Of a DNA stretch of 64,000 nt, positions 1 through 11,747 are shown in pieces. Made by a program: the position numbers and the translations under genes. The DNA is taken from the NCBI RefSeq assembly GCF_037975245.1, contig NC_092576.1, forward strand, positions 43,717,611 through 43,781,610, written 5' to 3'. The stretch is from Apostichopus japonicus. Its lineage: Eukaryota > Echinodermata > Holothuroidea > Aspidochirotida > Stichopodidae. The notes beneath the pieces are model-generated. The model saw nothing but the letters and a program-made list of their open reading frames with translations. It did no database searches and was not told the origin of the DNA. Position 1 is the stretch's first letter; the number at the start of each line of letters is the position of its first letter.

Positions 1-392
1 ATATTTTGCAAGCATGATATATTACATAGATTACTTGGTACAAACTAGTAGTTGATAGTGTTAGGTAGGACAACACATTATGTCATTAGTTATTTAACTG
101 TTGTTGCACAAAATCATTTTAAATCAGCTACAGGTACAAAAAATAATTGAAAGTGGGTCATTCATGTAGGTTTATGTCATATTGCATGGGTACAAACTAT
201 AACGTAAACCTGGAGGTACAAGAGATGATTCAAGAATGTCTCCAAATTATTAGGTTGACAGGGCTTTTACTTGTGAATGCCTTTAAATGTCAATTACATG
301 TTGTAATCAACTCTCATATTATTGTGAGTACTATGATGGCCAGAAAATGATATTAACTTGACCAACTGTAACTGCATATTTTGTGGTTAAAG
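1..392. other. AT-rich sequence, no gene seen
   Basis: No coding exon, repeat or RNA gene is recognisable. It is probably an intron or the 5' flank of the SET-like gene that follows. Confidence 0.4.
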
Positions 393-523
393 GTTATGGA
401 GTACAGGTATTGCACATAGGAAGTTCATCATAGGGGAGTTCCTAATAGAATATTGTGGGGAGCTAATTTCCCACAAGGAAGCTCTGAAGAGGGAAAAGGT
501 GTACCATGAGGAAAAAGGATGGG
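393..523 (+). CDS. SET-domain exon, KMT5A-like lysine methyltransferase fragment
   Basis: Read in one frame this stretch contains GEFLIEYCGELISHKEAL followed by KREKVYHEEKG. That matches the early SET-domain segment of KMT5A/SETD8-type histone methyltransferases, which use S-adenosylmethionine to methylate lysine. The family pattern is a GxG turn, then a hydrophobic GEF-xx-EY strand, then GELI. The proposed exon starts after a weak acceptor (ttaaag) and ends at gtagag. In this frame there is no stop inside, and the frame closes about 12 codons past the donor. The catalytic C-terminal SET motifs (NHxCxPN, ELxYDY) were not found downstream, so the gene is either split over unseen exons or decayed. 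Exons at 889-972, 2815-2898, 3771-3843 and 5120-5202 may belong to the same gene; that link is inferred. Confidence 0.5.
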
Positions 524-888
524 GTAGAGTAGCTGAGGCCATAGACCCCATTTTGTAATACTGTATTTTAGGATTGATACCATTGAGTATGGCATGATAA
601 AAGTGAAGTGCTTATTATAATGAACTCAACCCCTAAGGCTTTTCCAACCAGTTTCAACTACTGTTTGTCCCTCTCCTTCTTCATAGCTTTTCAATGCAGT
701 CCTGCTTTTCATCTAATTCCATTATCATAGTTACCTGCTTTACCCTCTATTACTGTTTTCACCCATCATATTTACTCAACTGTCTTGAAGGAACTTGAGC
801 AAGTAGCATGCGTTATTCTGACTATCTTGTCAGTATATTGTTTTATATAATGCTCTATACCAGCTCTGTCTTCTGCTTTGAATTTTAG
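524..888 (+). other. putative intron
   Basis: Nothing coding or repetitive was recognised. From about 797 it is similar to 2728-2814, because it is the upstream flank of a duplicated exon. Confidence 0.35.
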
Positions 889-972
889 CTGTAACAAGTT
901 ATGAGGAGAGTGATGGAGATGAAGATCATGTCCCTGTTTGCAAACGTCACAACACTTCAAAGGGTCAACAAG
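889..972 (+). CDS. acidic exon, copy 1 of a tandemly duplicated exon
   Basis: The exon is 84 bp, with acceptor gaattttag and donor gtatgg. It starts with two bases and ends with one base of a codon, so it can be skipped or duplicated without a frameshift. It reads VTSYEESDGDEDHVPVCK then RHNTSKGQQ, an acidic stretch followed by a basic one. A near copy with the same splice sites lies at 2815-2898. I do not recognise a domain. Acidic linkers of this kind occur after the SET domain in KMT5A-like paralogues of aquatic animals, which fits the SET exon upstream, but the link is inferred. Confidence 0.5.
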
Positions 973-2814
973 GTATGGACTGCAATCTCTGCCATTTGCA
1001 TTGAAACCACAATTAATAGTACAAATATACAGGAGAGAAGTAGATGAATGTGTCTAACACCTAGTAACTTGCTTATTCTTATTTCACACATATAGTAATT
1101 TTTAGAGCAACTATATTTTTGAAGTGCTTCTTTCATTTTTTAATTTCATTTATATTGTTTTATAACATAAACTGTATGATATAACAACATAGGAGATATG
1201 AACCAAAACCTGTGAAAGGAAGTGTACTAAAAACCCTATGGGGCTTGTTGAGTAGTGACACTCCCTGACAAAATACAGAACTTTACAACTTTACTACTTA
1301 TCAGAGGTATAAGCATGTAGTTTTATCCACCGACAACACCTAATGGGCAATTAGCATTGTTTTTTTTTTATTAGGACTTTCACTTCCAACCTGCTTTACT
1401 TGTGCTCTGAAACTTCTATTTGTTGTTTAGACCTGTGTGAGACTGTATGCGTGGTGGGATTCTGTGTTAAGGGGGAAAACTGAACATAGGTTTTGATCTC
1501 ATCTGTCAAAAGGAAACAAACAAATTGTTTGAGCTGTTGCATGGTGGTTTAGAGAGCTGTTTATCGATGGTACTTGTACCTGTGGTACAGTAGGTCCGTC
1601 TCAGTGTGGGGCTGTGAGATTTGTACCATAACTTTCGAGAGCTATATTCCTGCAGCAATGAGTGTTTTGTTGATTTGTACAATGAACAGACCTATTCAAG
1701 ACAGATTCATGCGCATGGTGTGAATAGTCAACTGGAGGCAGTCCGTCCTATTTTTTTGGACATGTGAGAATAGGTTAAGGAGAATTCTTCCATATTCATG
1801 CAGCAACCTAGTATACATTGAATAGCTGAACAGATTTTAAACTTTCAACAGCTTCATATCAAGTACACTACACACTTAAAAAGTTATTGATAATTGATTT
1901 GGAAAATTTGGACTTGTCCCAGTGGAACATTACACAGACCAGAGATGTGTGAGCAAGGGCCACAATAGACTTGATAAAAACAAAAAGATGCACTTGCAGA
2001 AAAATCTTAGAGTGTAAAATTTCTTTTTGTATTTCTTAACGGGAAGCACAGTTTTACAGGTATGAAAGAATATTATTAAACTAAGAGCATTTCAGATCTA
2101 TATTTATTATATACTGTACTGTACTGTAGGCTGTCACATGTCTGAAGCATTTTGCATGTGTATGTCTACATGCATCTATTACTGTGTACATGATACATAC
2201 TGTAATGCTTTGTTGAATTTGTATGAGCAATTGTACCATCATTTTTCATTAAATTGGACCAGTGAAATCAATTGCCTTTACTTTTGACTTAAGCCAACAT
2301 TCCACCATGAAGCTCCAATGTCAATTATCCACATTTTTAATATTCTTTTCATTAAAATATTTCAACTTGTGACATGATCATTGCATTTGGAATGTCTTTA
2401 TTCATTTGGAAATTAATTGAATGAAGAATGTTATGTTATGGATATGGCTAACCCATGTTGGAAAAAATTGTGGGGGAGAGGTGGAGACAAATCAAGGTAG
2501 TATGGGTGCAATTATAATTACACCATATATTCCACTCAATTGTTACAGCAAATTGAATGCATTGTTAAGGAAAGTAAGATTTACCTGTTTACACCTATGT
2601 GCAACAGCTGGTCTTGACATGGCATATCAATTGATAAACAATCACATGACAAAGTTCTGCTGTATTGGGCATATTTGCTAAATATTGGAATGAAAACATA
2701 AAATTGGTATTGATCATAAATATATGAGCAAATAACATGCATTTCTGACTATCTTGCCAGTATATGGTTTTATATAATGCTGTAAACCAGCTCTGTTTCT
2801 ACTTTGAATTTTAG
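973..2814 (+). other. putative intron between the duplicated exons
   Basis: AT-rich. The first ~65 bases are similar to 2899-2960 and the last ~90 bases to about 797-888, which marks the duplicated segment. Nothing else was recognised. Confidence 0.35.
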
Positions 2815-2898
2815 CTGTAACAACTAATGAGGAGAGTGATGGAGATGAAGATCATATCCCTGTTTGCAACCGTCGCAACACTTCAAAGGGTCAAAAAG
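2815..2898 (+). CDS. acidic exon, copy 2 of a tandemly duplicated exon
   Basis: This is 84 bp with the same acceptor (gaattttag), donor (gtatgg) and phase as 889-972. It reads VTTNEESDGDEDHIPVCN then RRNTSKGQK. Compared with copy 1 it has a handful of substitutions, several of which change the amino acid, but no stop or indel. That argues for retained coding function or recent duplication. The exon ends with G in phase 1. The exon at 3771 begins with TA, giving a Val codon across the junction. Confidence 0.5.
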
Positions 2899-3770
2899 GT
2901 ATGGACTGCAATCTCTACCATTTGCATTAAAGCAAACATTTATACTACAATATATATATATATAGGAGGGATGGAAGTATTTATGTTAATTCCTTTAGAT
3001 CACATATCATTTCATCACATGCAAAGTATATTTTAGCAGTGCTGCTCATTAGGGTTTAGTCTTCCACTGCTAACAACTGATAGGCAATGACTGGTGGTTG
3101 TTTGTTGTATGGACATTCAATCCCAATCTGGTGCTCTGAAATTGTAATTTTGAAACACTGTGAACATAGTTTACCATCATATGGTTCTCTACACATAGTG
3201 ATATAAGGATAAAGATTTGGCCAAATCTCACTGGTTACCAGACTACCAGTTGTACTTCATTCTTACCCACCGATGCCAAAATTATTGTTTGTTTGGGCAT
3301 CTTGACCAATCAACCCCAAAGTGGTTGTGGTACAACAATACCAGGGATGGTTTGTCAAGAGGAATTTTCCTACACATTCAATTCTAGCAAATAGATATTA
3401 CTCTAGACTCCACCCCAGCTCTTATTGTGGTCTGCTGAAGATCGCTTAAATATGGGTCCGTGTCTGTTCAGTGTCTCACTTTGTGGGGACAGATGAAGCA
3501 CTTGTGCATTGTGATATCATATAATATCAAAGCTGAATGCTTTTGCATGAATTTGGGCAATTATAGTAATCATGACATTTTAGTTATAGAAAGTGCTTCC
3601 ATGTGTAGAGATGCCTGTTCATGGAAGTGCAGGAGAGTGTAGATTGTATCAAGGGTCACTTGTACGTCAGTTCAAAATAGTTTGTGTTTTTTGTAAGTTT
3701 TCACTGTGATTTACTAGTACTGAGTACCTTCTACTATTTGATGCACATGATATGATATTATTTCTTACAG
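2899..3770 (+). other. putative intron
   Basis: The first ~60 bases are similar to the sequence after 972, with a short TA tract near 2950. Nothing else was recognised. Confidence 0.35.
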
Positions 3771-3843
3771 TAAGGAAGTATACCATATGGGAAAAGAACC
3801 ATGAGAAGAAAATACATCACAGGAACCTCAAAGACGATGCAAG
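3771..3843 (+). CDS. basic exon following the duplicated acidic exon
   Basis: The acceptor tttcttacag and donor gtagaa bound a 73-bp stretch. Joined in phase 1 to the 2815 exon it reads VRKYTIWEKNHEKKIHHR then NLKDDAR. It is open in that frame and closed in the other two within the exon or nearly so. It is rich in Lys, Arg and His. I do not recognise the domain; a nucleic-acid-binding or zinc-finger-like segment is possible. Confidence 0.4.
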
Positions 3844-5119
3844 GTAGAAAACTCTGCTTAAATCACAGGAAGTCTTATCAAACCTTCAATCAATTGTGGA
3901 TCCATGTTTGACTTTAGTATTAGTTAATTATTTATTTATTTGTTTGCCACAAAAGTACAAAGTGGAGGGAAGTCTTCCATAAAGCTTAAAAGCATAACAA
4001 TATGGAAGACTATATGGCACATAAAATGTCAGTAACTGGAACCTCAATTAATGGAATGGACCATTTACTTTTAATCATTCATTCCAGCATTCCACTTACT
4101 AAAACCATGAGTTTCAATTTGTAATCATGTACATTAGGCATATTAGTCACAAGCTAGACAGTAAAAAGTTCAATAACAAGAACTTTGTTGACAACTGTGT
4201 CTGCTATATATGTATACCATCATATCATAATTATGGTTAGCCAGGCACAATACTGTTGACTACTGCATGTATCTGTATCTTAGAGTAAGCTAGTTTTCAG
4301 TAGCAACAATATTCCATGTGGGGTTCAGTGACATTACTGTATAGTTCATATTGTTATTAATCTGTCAAAATGCACAGAACGGGTCAGTGTTTCACATTTT
4401 TTTTTGGGGGGGGGTGGATATAAATAGTAAGAGCCTTTGCCAACATAGGCTAACTTCTCAAGCCCATTCCTTTTCAAAATTTAATCTCTCACCCTCACTA
4501 CAGAAGGAAACTTGCAAGAGAGATTTGTCAGATGAGTCACAATCAGATATTTTAGCACCCATGTTGTTATTATTCTGGTAAACAAATGTGTCAAATTATC
4601 CCTATGTTACCCTGAAATGTGCATGATCAGATGATTTGTGGACATTTGTGTTGATATTAATTATTGGCATGTATTGAAACATAATGGTTAGCCTAGTTAT
4701 ATATAATATTTAATTGAGCTATTTTACATGAATATTAGGTCAAATGTCGTTTTGCAAATGCTTCTTACCTAACATGGCCGATGAAGTAGTGGCTCATCTA
4801 TGATGTTAAAGAACGAGGTCATCTACGAGTCTTTTCTGATAACATATGTAAAAATTAAGTATAGTGTGGAAAACCACTTGAATTAAACTGTTAAATATTC
4901 ATGTGAATAATGATATACAATTGATCATATGGGAAAGGACATTATGTCATCAATTATTCATGAGTTGTGCAGTGTTTTTACTAGGATGTTAGAAATGGGG
5001 GATTGCCTCAGTCAGTTTTTTTTAATTTGTCGGCTGGGGTAGGGGGTGATTTTCCCATTTTTTTTATTTGTATATTAAGAAGTCGCTAATACTTTGCTGA
5101 TGCTTCTTTTTGCACCTAG
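3844..5119 (+). other. putative intron with unresolved exon-like pieces
   Basis: The phase at 3843 (2) and at 5120 (needs a phase-1 predecessor) do not match, so at least one exon between them is missing from this model. Stretches at 4508-4573 and 4739-4840 have splice-like borders but carry stops in the required frame. Confidence 0.3.
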
Positions 5120-5202
5120 ATCAAAAAAAGATTAATGACTTCCTAAAGACACAGGGCGAAGATGTCCCATACAACTGGTTTATTGTGAAACAAAAATTAT
5201 AA
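5120..5202 (+). CDS. candidate terminal exon
   Basis: A good acceptor (ttctttttgcacctag) is followed by QKKINDFLKTQGEDVPYN then WFIVKQKL and a TAA stop. An AATAAA lies about 700 bases downstream (near 5903). The reading is short but clean and fits a C-terminal tail. Its link to the 3771 exon is not proven because the phases differ. Confidence 0.35.
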
Positions 5203-7620
5203 ATGAATCTGGCAAATGCCAGAAGCTGGCAGAGAAAAGAATGTTAAGTATGTTGGCAGATTAATTTAATCTTGTGTGTTGATCCTGTAAAATATTACAA
5301 AGATTTAAAGTTATAGTCTCAGAGAAACAACCAATTAGTGAGAGAAGAAATTAATGAGATGATCTTCCTATTTTTTTTTGGAGAACTGGAGAAGTATGTC
5401 ATATTATCGACACCAATTCAAAATTACCAACCACTAACACAAAGTAATTAGGGTGAAACTGAACCACTGTATTCATGTACATTATTTGTTTTTTTCAAAT
5501 TGATAAGCGTTATTCATGTTCTTTGTAGTTTTGGAAAACTATTAAGCAATTTGGTTCAGCCATGATTGAACAGGTCTCCTATTAAAACAGAATAGTAACA
5601 CAAAATGATATTTGATTTGCTTAGGTTGTACATTTTCAATAGCATACAAATGGAATGCTGTTACAACTTCAAATTACAAATCAAGCAATCCCTGCATAGA
5701 TCATGCTACCCCTGACTAGATGTCCCTTTTTGCAAATGAAAAAGAACTTACCTATACTACAAACTAGTATTCCAAATTAAATGTATGTTAATTGAACCTG
5801 AAGCCCTGTAATACCATGTGATTGCAGAGAAAAGAGAGTTACTGTACCTGGCTAAGGAGTATTAAGCCATGTCACATCATTATAAATTCTTGTTCCAAAT
5901 TAATAAAATGTCAATATCCTGCACTTTTCCATTTATGGGGGACAGCATCATCTCAATAATAATTTATGAACAGTTTGCACCAGAGAGAAATAAGCCAGAT
6001 ACAGCTAAATTGTAAACACAATGTCATATTTCATATTTGATCATATTAAGTTAATGATCCTTATTGCCTTTTATCTACAAAACTTCATTATTAGGGCATT
6101 GGAACTCCCTTTTATACCAATTTGCATTCAAGTTTATATTACAAATTTGATGAGTTGTATTGAATTTAAATAATGTTTTACTTCAATTTAAAAATGTATT
6201 GCATATTAAAACTGAATTGATGCTCTTTTTCTGTTTTTATAATTTCAAAACCTTTACTATACACTGAACAAAAAGCCCGAATTGGAATCTTCTACTAAAG
6301 CAGATGGATTTTCAAAGTAGTTTATAATTGACTTCTCTTAAAATATGTGTTACAACTACCAGTAGTTAATCTCATATGTACAGTATAGTATTTGCATTTG
6401 ATGTCAGTTAGACTGTTCTTGTACTTGGTGAGTAGATGGTTGAGTAGATGAACCCACATTGCATTTGGCGCTCATTTCAAAAAGAATAATGAGGTTATGG
6501 AAAGTACAATGATACTGCAACTGGAAGTTGATGTGTGAAGTTGTTGACTAGTGACTGGTTGATGTGTATTAAATTTGACATTACCCACAATACTGAATAG
6601 GGGCATGTACATGGTTGAGGGTAAGTAAGTAAAGGTAAAGTTATGCAGTTTAATTTAGAACCCAAGTTTTTAGCTGGTTGTCATTTCCACATAATTGCAC
6701 TATAAACCTGATGATAAAGTGCTACATTTAGCAGGTTTTAGTCTGTTATTGTGTTGACACCAAAACAGAGCCCATAATAATGCATTCCTAACTGATGTAC
6801 TGCTAATGCTAAACACCTAGTTCTACAACACCTTTACAAATTATACATACAGAATATTGTTTTCACATGTTGTGAAGAGAGTTTATAAATATGCATTGGA
6901 AATCAATGAAATTCTTCAATGTCTGCATCTAATGAAAAAAATATGCATTATTTTCTGTGGTTCATATTGCATCTTCTTTCAATAGCAGTAATGCCAGTAT
7001 GAGCGTTTAACAAGTGTTGCTTGTAAACCAGCTGTAGGCTGACAAGTATTCTCCTGTGCAATCATGATCTGTTTACTGCACATGATCATGCAACATAAAT
7101 GGTACAACAAACACATGTGTTTAGGATGCTGATGTATGAACCAATAATTAGAAACTAAACTAACGCTTGACTGCATTTTGCCTTGAATTTCATGACATAT
7201 TAAAAAATGCCAGGATGATAATTCCGAAGCTCACAAAGTCACATACTTTTGTGGATGATAAGGATTGCAGTATTGGCTGATGCTGCACAATTGGAGAATT
7301 ATTGGTTGGCAAAATTGAGACAAGTTGAATATTTCAGTAAGCGATATAAGAGCCCTGATTACACAAATGTTGTATTGTACTGAAGGTCATTACTTTGTAA
7401 GCAAAGTTTATGTTGGTTTTGGACTTTTATTATTATTATTATTTAATACCATAATTATTAATATATTGGCTAACAAACATTCAAATATTGTATTGACTCT
7501 GTTATGAATTTAAAAATATATTTCCGAAAGTGCTGAAGCTGCACAAAACATTGTTATATCCTATCTTTAAGTATACCTTGCATGTATATATATAATTATA
7601 GATATAACATTTTGGGTGAA
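5203..7620. other. AT-rich intergenic sequence, nothing recognised
   Basis: No exon with convincing borders, tandem repeat, transposon terminus or RNA gene is seen. Short open frames here have no recognisable motif. Confidence 0.5.
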
Positions 7621-8515
7621 AAGTAGTTTGGGTGGAGATGATTGGGGATGGGCCTTTTGGGGGTCTACTGGCAGGGGTACCCCACTAATATAAATTTATG
7701 GAATTGCCCAAATATAGAGTCCTGCCAATTATTTTCCGGTAGTTTTTAACTGGATACTTCATGAGCAGACCTAGGTCAATGAGGGGATGGGCTTCTTGGG
7801 GGTCTACTGGCACTTGTACCCCTCTAATAGAAATTTCTGGAATTGCCCAAACCTTACATATGAGTGATACCTATCATTTTTCAGTAGGTTTCAACTGGTT
7901 ACATCATGAGCTCACCTAGGTCAATGAGGGGATGGGCTTTTTGGGGGTCTACTTGCAGGGGTACCCCACTAATAGAAATTTCTGGAATTGCCCATCCCTT
8001 ACATATAGAGTCCTGCTAATTATTTTTCGGTAGTTTTTAACTGGATACTTCATGAGCTGACCTAGGTCAATGAGGGGATGGGCTTTTTGGGGGTCTACTG
8101 GCACGTGTATCCCACTAATAGAAATTTCTGGAAATGCCCAAACCTTACATATGAAGTGATACCTATCATTTTCCAGTAGGTTTCAACAGGTTACATCATG
8201 AGCTCACCTAGGTCAATGAGGGGATGGGCATTTTGGGGGTCTACTTGCAGGGGTACCCCACTAATAAAAATTACTGGAATTGCCCATCCCTCACATATAG
8301 AGTCCTGCTAATCATTTTCCAGTAGTTTTCAACTGGTTACTTCATGAGCTCACCTAGGTCAATGAGGGGATGGGCATTTTGGGGGTCTACTGGCAGGGGT
8401 ACCCACCAATAAAATTGACTGGAAATGCCCATCCCTTGTAACTGAAGTCCTGACCATCATTTTCCAATAGGTTTCAAGTGGTTACCTCATGAGCTGACCT
8501 AGGTCATCCGTGAGG
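7621..8515. repeat. 146-bp tandem repeat, about 6 copies, two alternating unit types
   Basis: The landmark GAGGGGATGGGC recurs near 7644, 7783, 7928, 8074, 8220 and 8366, a spacing of 139, 145, 146, 146 and 146. Two unit types alternate. Type B has 'cccatcccttacatatagagtc' or close variants; type A has 'cccaaaccttacatatga' followed by 'gtgatacctatc'. The order runs B-A-B-A-B-B', giving a 292-bp higher-order period. The copies to the right decay after about 8400. No coding capacity is evident. Confidence 0.9.
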
Positions 8516-9750
8516 CTGGCAAAACTACCCCACCACCAATAATTACTGGCGATGGCCATTTGTTGCTCATGGGGCCATACCTGACACATTGTATTTACTT
8601 TGATGTGGTTACCATGAAAGCTGATCTAGGTTAGCTTTTAGGTGACTTTAAAATTGCTTTCCCAGCCACACCCACCACAGCCGGTTTTCCAGTCTTTTGG
8701 TTTCATATACAGGAATGCACTGTGAACATTGTGATGTACAAGGCAATTGATTACCTTCCCAGCTAACCAAACCCTATAGGCTCCCGGTCTATATTGATGC
8801 TCCATTGACACCCTTGCCTCCAGAATGTGACTGTGTGACGTCAGGTGTTAGAATTGCTTTAGAATTCATTGGACATTTGAGTGAATGTAGGGACCAAAAC
8901 ATGAACTTTTTATGCAATTCTTTGAGAAACATAACATAGCTCCACTAAAATATACAAAAGTGATCTACTTCCACCCCACCAAAAAACCTTGTCTTGTGGA
9001 TGGGGGTGGGGGGGGGTGGGTTAAGAAGACCAGTTCATACAACTTTATAAAGAACATACCTGGAAATATTTTCGATATGAATTTTTTATCATTGAAATTT
9101 CTTTGGGCATGCACCCAAAGGTCACAGTTTACTTTTCTTACAAAGGGACCTTTGCAACATAATGTTTTAACAATAGTAATAGATAATGAATGTATCTATA
9201 AACTCAGTAATTTTTAGGTTGTTGCTCCCTCTTTTTATTATCATTTTCAGTGAAAACATCTTGAGTGAAGGCATTCTTGCACTTTATACTCAAGCATGTG
9301 CTCAAGTTTTAGATTTTCAAAAAGCCTAACTAGTATCTCCTCTAACAATTGTGTTCTTTGAATATTGTTTAATGGGTATGACAGGAATTTGCATATTCAA
9401 GAAGGTTTTAAATATTTCTTGACATTGAGAAGAACTTGCCATTATTTTGGTTCTGTAAGTCCTTGTCACATCAACATAAAGACAGGTTTTTCCTCATTTG
9501 TTATTATGATTTGGATTGAACCTTTTCTAAGCTTTTTATTCTCAGTATATACTTACACCAAATGTTCACATTATTATGGTCACTGGTATTTTTAAGAAGG
9601 TATCAAAAGATATTTTATGATTAACAAAGCAGACATCTTGGACTACCACTGCAGTGGTTTTTGAGTATGTGCCCCTGTCCTGTGGTCCATCATTGAAGAA
9701 CTGTTCACATAAGTATGTTCCTTTTTAGATCGGGAGCACTTAGAGTAGCC
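8516..9750. other. unique AT-rich sequence with a G-run
   Basis: Contains a G-rich patch near 9001-9020 and one perfect TGACGTCA at 8836. No exon was recognised. Confidence 0.4.
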
Positions 9751-10059
9751 CTGTGACTGATGGGACATTTGCGGACCACCATTTTTAGGTACATTTAGTT
9801 AACTTGTAAGCGCTATCTCAGAATGAAAAGAATGAGTTGGGTATATACCCCCCCTGGTAGCTTCTTAATGTAGCTATATCAGAGCACCACCATTGAGAGA
9901 ATATTGGCATTAACTATTTCACACAGTGGCATTTCCCTTGTGACTGATGGGACAGAAGCTCTGTGACTGATGGGACACTACAGTATCTACTCCAAAATTA
10001 TAGCAAATTTTGTTTTGCACTAACTTCAGTTTGCATCCACATATGGTGCCAACTAGCAT

Positions 10060-10350
10060 TAAACTTGGGTCATCTGGGCTCTAGCCACCCATAATCATCA
10101 CAGGTAGGGCCCACTCGAGTTGGCCAATGGGGGTGTGGGTCCCACATTGGTTTGCCATATGAGCATCCCATAGAAGCAACTGGCATATGTAGAACAGACA
10201 CAGGCCCATGGGAAAACCTGTTCCATTCCACACTTGCGGTCTCATATAGCCCCATATGACTGAGTCATGGGTGTGTGATTTGTTGGGGCCTCACTGGGAA
10301 AGCTGTTTGGGCCCATATTTGGTGAGGTATTTTGCCCATGTATGGGACTC
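10060..10350. repeat. likely interspersed repeat rich in GGGCCCATATGGG-like palindromes
   Basis: The segment repeats short words such as CCCATATG, TGGGCCCATA and CCCATGGG in both orientations, and is much more GC-rich than its surroundings. Both strands read open for about 60 codons as a side effect of this composition. It is called a decayed repeat, not a gene; the borders are approximate. Confidence 0.35.
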
Positions 10351-11351
10351 ATGTCATCCCACTTCGGTGTATCAAGTAATGACATCTGGAAAAATGAAAC
10401 ACAATCCGTATGCATTTGAAACTTGCATTTTATTTATTAACAACAACAGAACGAGCTGAGCCTTGAAACATGCAAACATTGCTAATGAACAGGATACTAA
10501 TTATACAACATTGATGAAGTCATTTAAGTCACATGAGCTTTTGACAATATGCTGAGCTTAACCCTGGGCAGCAAAAGTACCGAGATACTCTCAACTGTGG
10601 ATTTAAAGGGTCCAATCTGCCCATCATATAGTGAAAGTCTAATACAAATTTTTTGAGCCATGTTCTCCATTTCCCCCCAAAATACTAAAGTGGTCAACAT
10701 CCCATGAGGAAAGAGCCAAAACTAATAGGCAAATGGGCATACATATACTATAAAAAGGATCCACCTGGCCTTACCAATGATTGGATTGGACCTTACATCA
10801 TTTAAGTTACAGCCTAGTGGTTCTGTGAAAACTAATTCACTTGTGTGATGGGTACTCCTGTGGTGATACTGCCAACCAGGAGTGTGTTGTACAGTGCTTC
10901 AGGTTTTTTTTCCCACTGATAGACCCACCAGTTCCTTCAACTCGGCCTCATTGTTCTGTGATCCAAGAATATTGCATTCCTCAAATTTTGGACAGAAGGG
11001 CCTGTATGCAGTGATCCAGCCCTCTCTACAAACCTCTGTGCATGCCACTGCTGTAGATGATAATAGTTGTTATGTCATTTCTTTTTAGGAAATTAGGTAT
11101 GACTGGAACGACACTATTCTTGTACAAATACTTTTAGGCATTGAAAACTGTCCAATATAGGCTATACTATCTGAACCATGTACTGTGACTGATGGGACAG
11201 TAAAATCCAAAGATCTGACATGTATACCAATCTTGATTCAGGATAACCTTCACAGGTCAATGAACACTTCATCATGTCACCATCATGTCAGTGACACAAG
11301 CTGCTTTCAATAACATGGTCTAACAAATTAATTTGAAGAAATATACTGTAC

Positions 11352-11534
11352 CTGTATTCTGATTTGCGTTTTTGTTCACGTTCTCGACGCTTCTGTTGTG
11401 AAGACATCTCCCGCTTCTTCTTGTGGGCCCACTGTTTGCAATACGCTGATTGTTTTTTTATATGCATCATATTTCCCCTCTGCTTTCAAACGTTCCCTCC
11501 TGTTTCGCTGTCTTTCAGCACTGGATTTCCCCAT
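11352..11534 (-). pseudogene. basic N-terminal exon with a one-base frameshift
   Basis: On the minus strand an ATG at 11534 opens MGKSSAERQRNRRERLKA then EGKYDAYK. After a run of seven A the frame shifts, and the sense continues as KKQSAYCKQWAHKKKREM then SSQQKRREREQKRKSEY, up to a donor gtacag. With six A the exon would be 182 nt ending in phase 2. The very basic, coiled-coil-like start resembles the first exon of a poorly characterised family of invertebrate and fish proteins beginning MGK-x-xAERQR. The shift may be a mutation or a homopolymer assembly error. No later exon was identified toward lower coordinates. Confidence 0.45.
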
Positions 11535-11747
11535 TTTGCATTGCACCACACATGCAGCCTAATTCTGTGACTGATGGGACAAGTTTCAGGTTGTCTTGCA
11601 CATAACCCTATACACAATTGAAGAATCTCTGCTCATGCCAGATTAAGCCTTGAGTAGTACTAGATAGATGGACCCCCAACAACAGCTAAAATCATTCTGT
11701 TGGCTTATGACTAAAACAAATGTTAAAAAACTGTGACTGATGGGACA

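Larger units (their letters stand above)
9751..11747. repeat. dispersed 17-base word CTGTGACTGATGGGACA, six copies
   Basis: Copies are at 9751-9767, 9939-9954 (lacks the leading C), 9961-9977, 11183-11199, 11565-11581 and 11731-11747, all in the same orientation. The flanks share no similarity that I can see and the spacing is irregular (from 6 bases between copies to about 1.2 kb), so it is not an ordinary tandem repeat. The copies lie in different frames, so it does not look like a repeated peptide. The function is unknown. Confidence 0.85.

Noticed and set aside
4508-4573. Exon-like stretch between ctacag and gtaaac
   Set aside because: In the phase required by the 3771 exon it contains a stop.
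4739-4860. Possible zinc-finger-like exon (MSFCKCFLPNMADEVVAHL)
   Set aside because: Suggestive C-x-C...HL spacing after an acceptor, but the frame stops at once and continuation needs a frameshift; phase does not fit neighbours.
10070-10459. Open frames of about 61-67 codons on both strands
   Set aside because: They arise from GC-rich palindromic repeat words; no domain or splice context.
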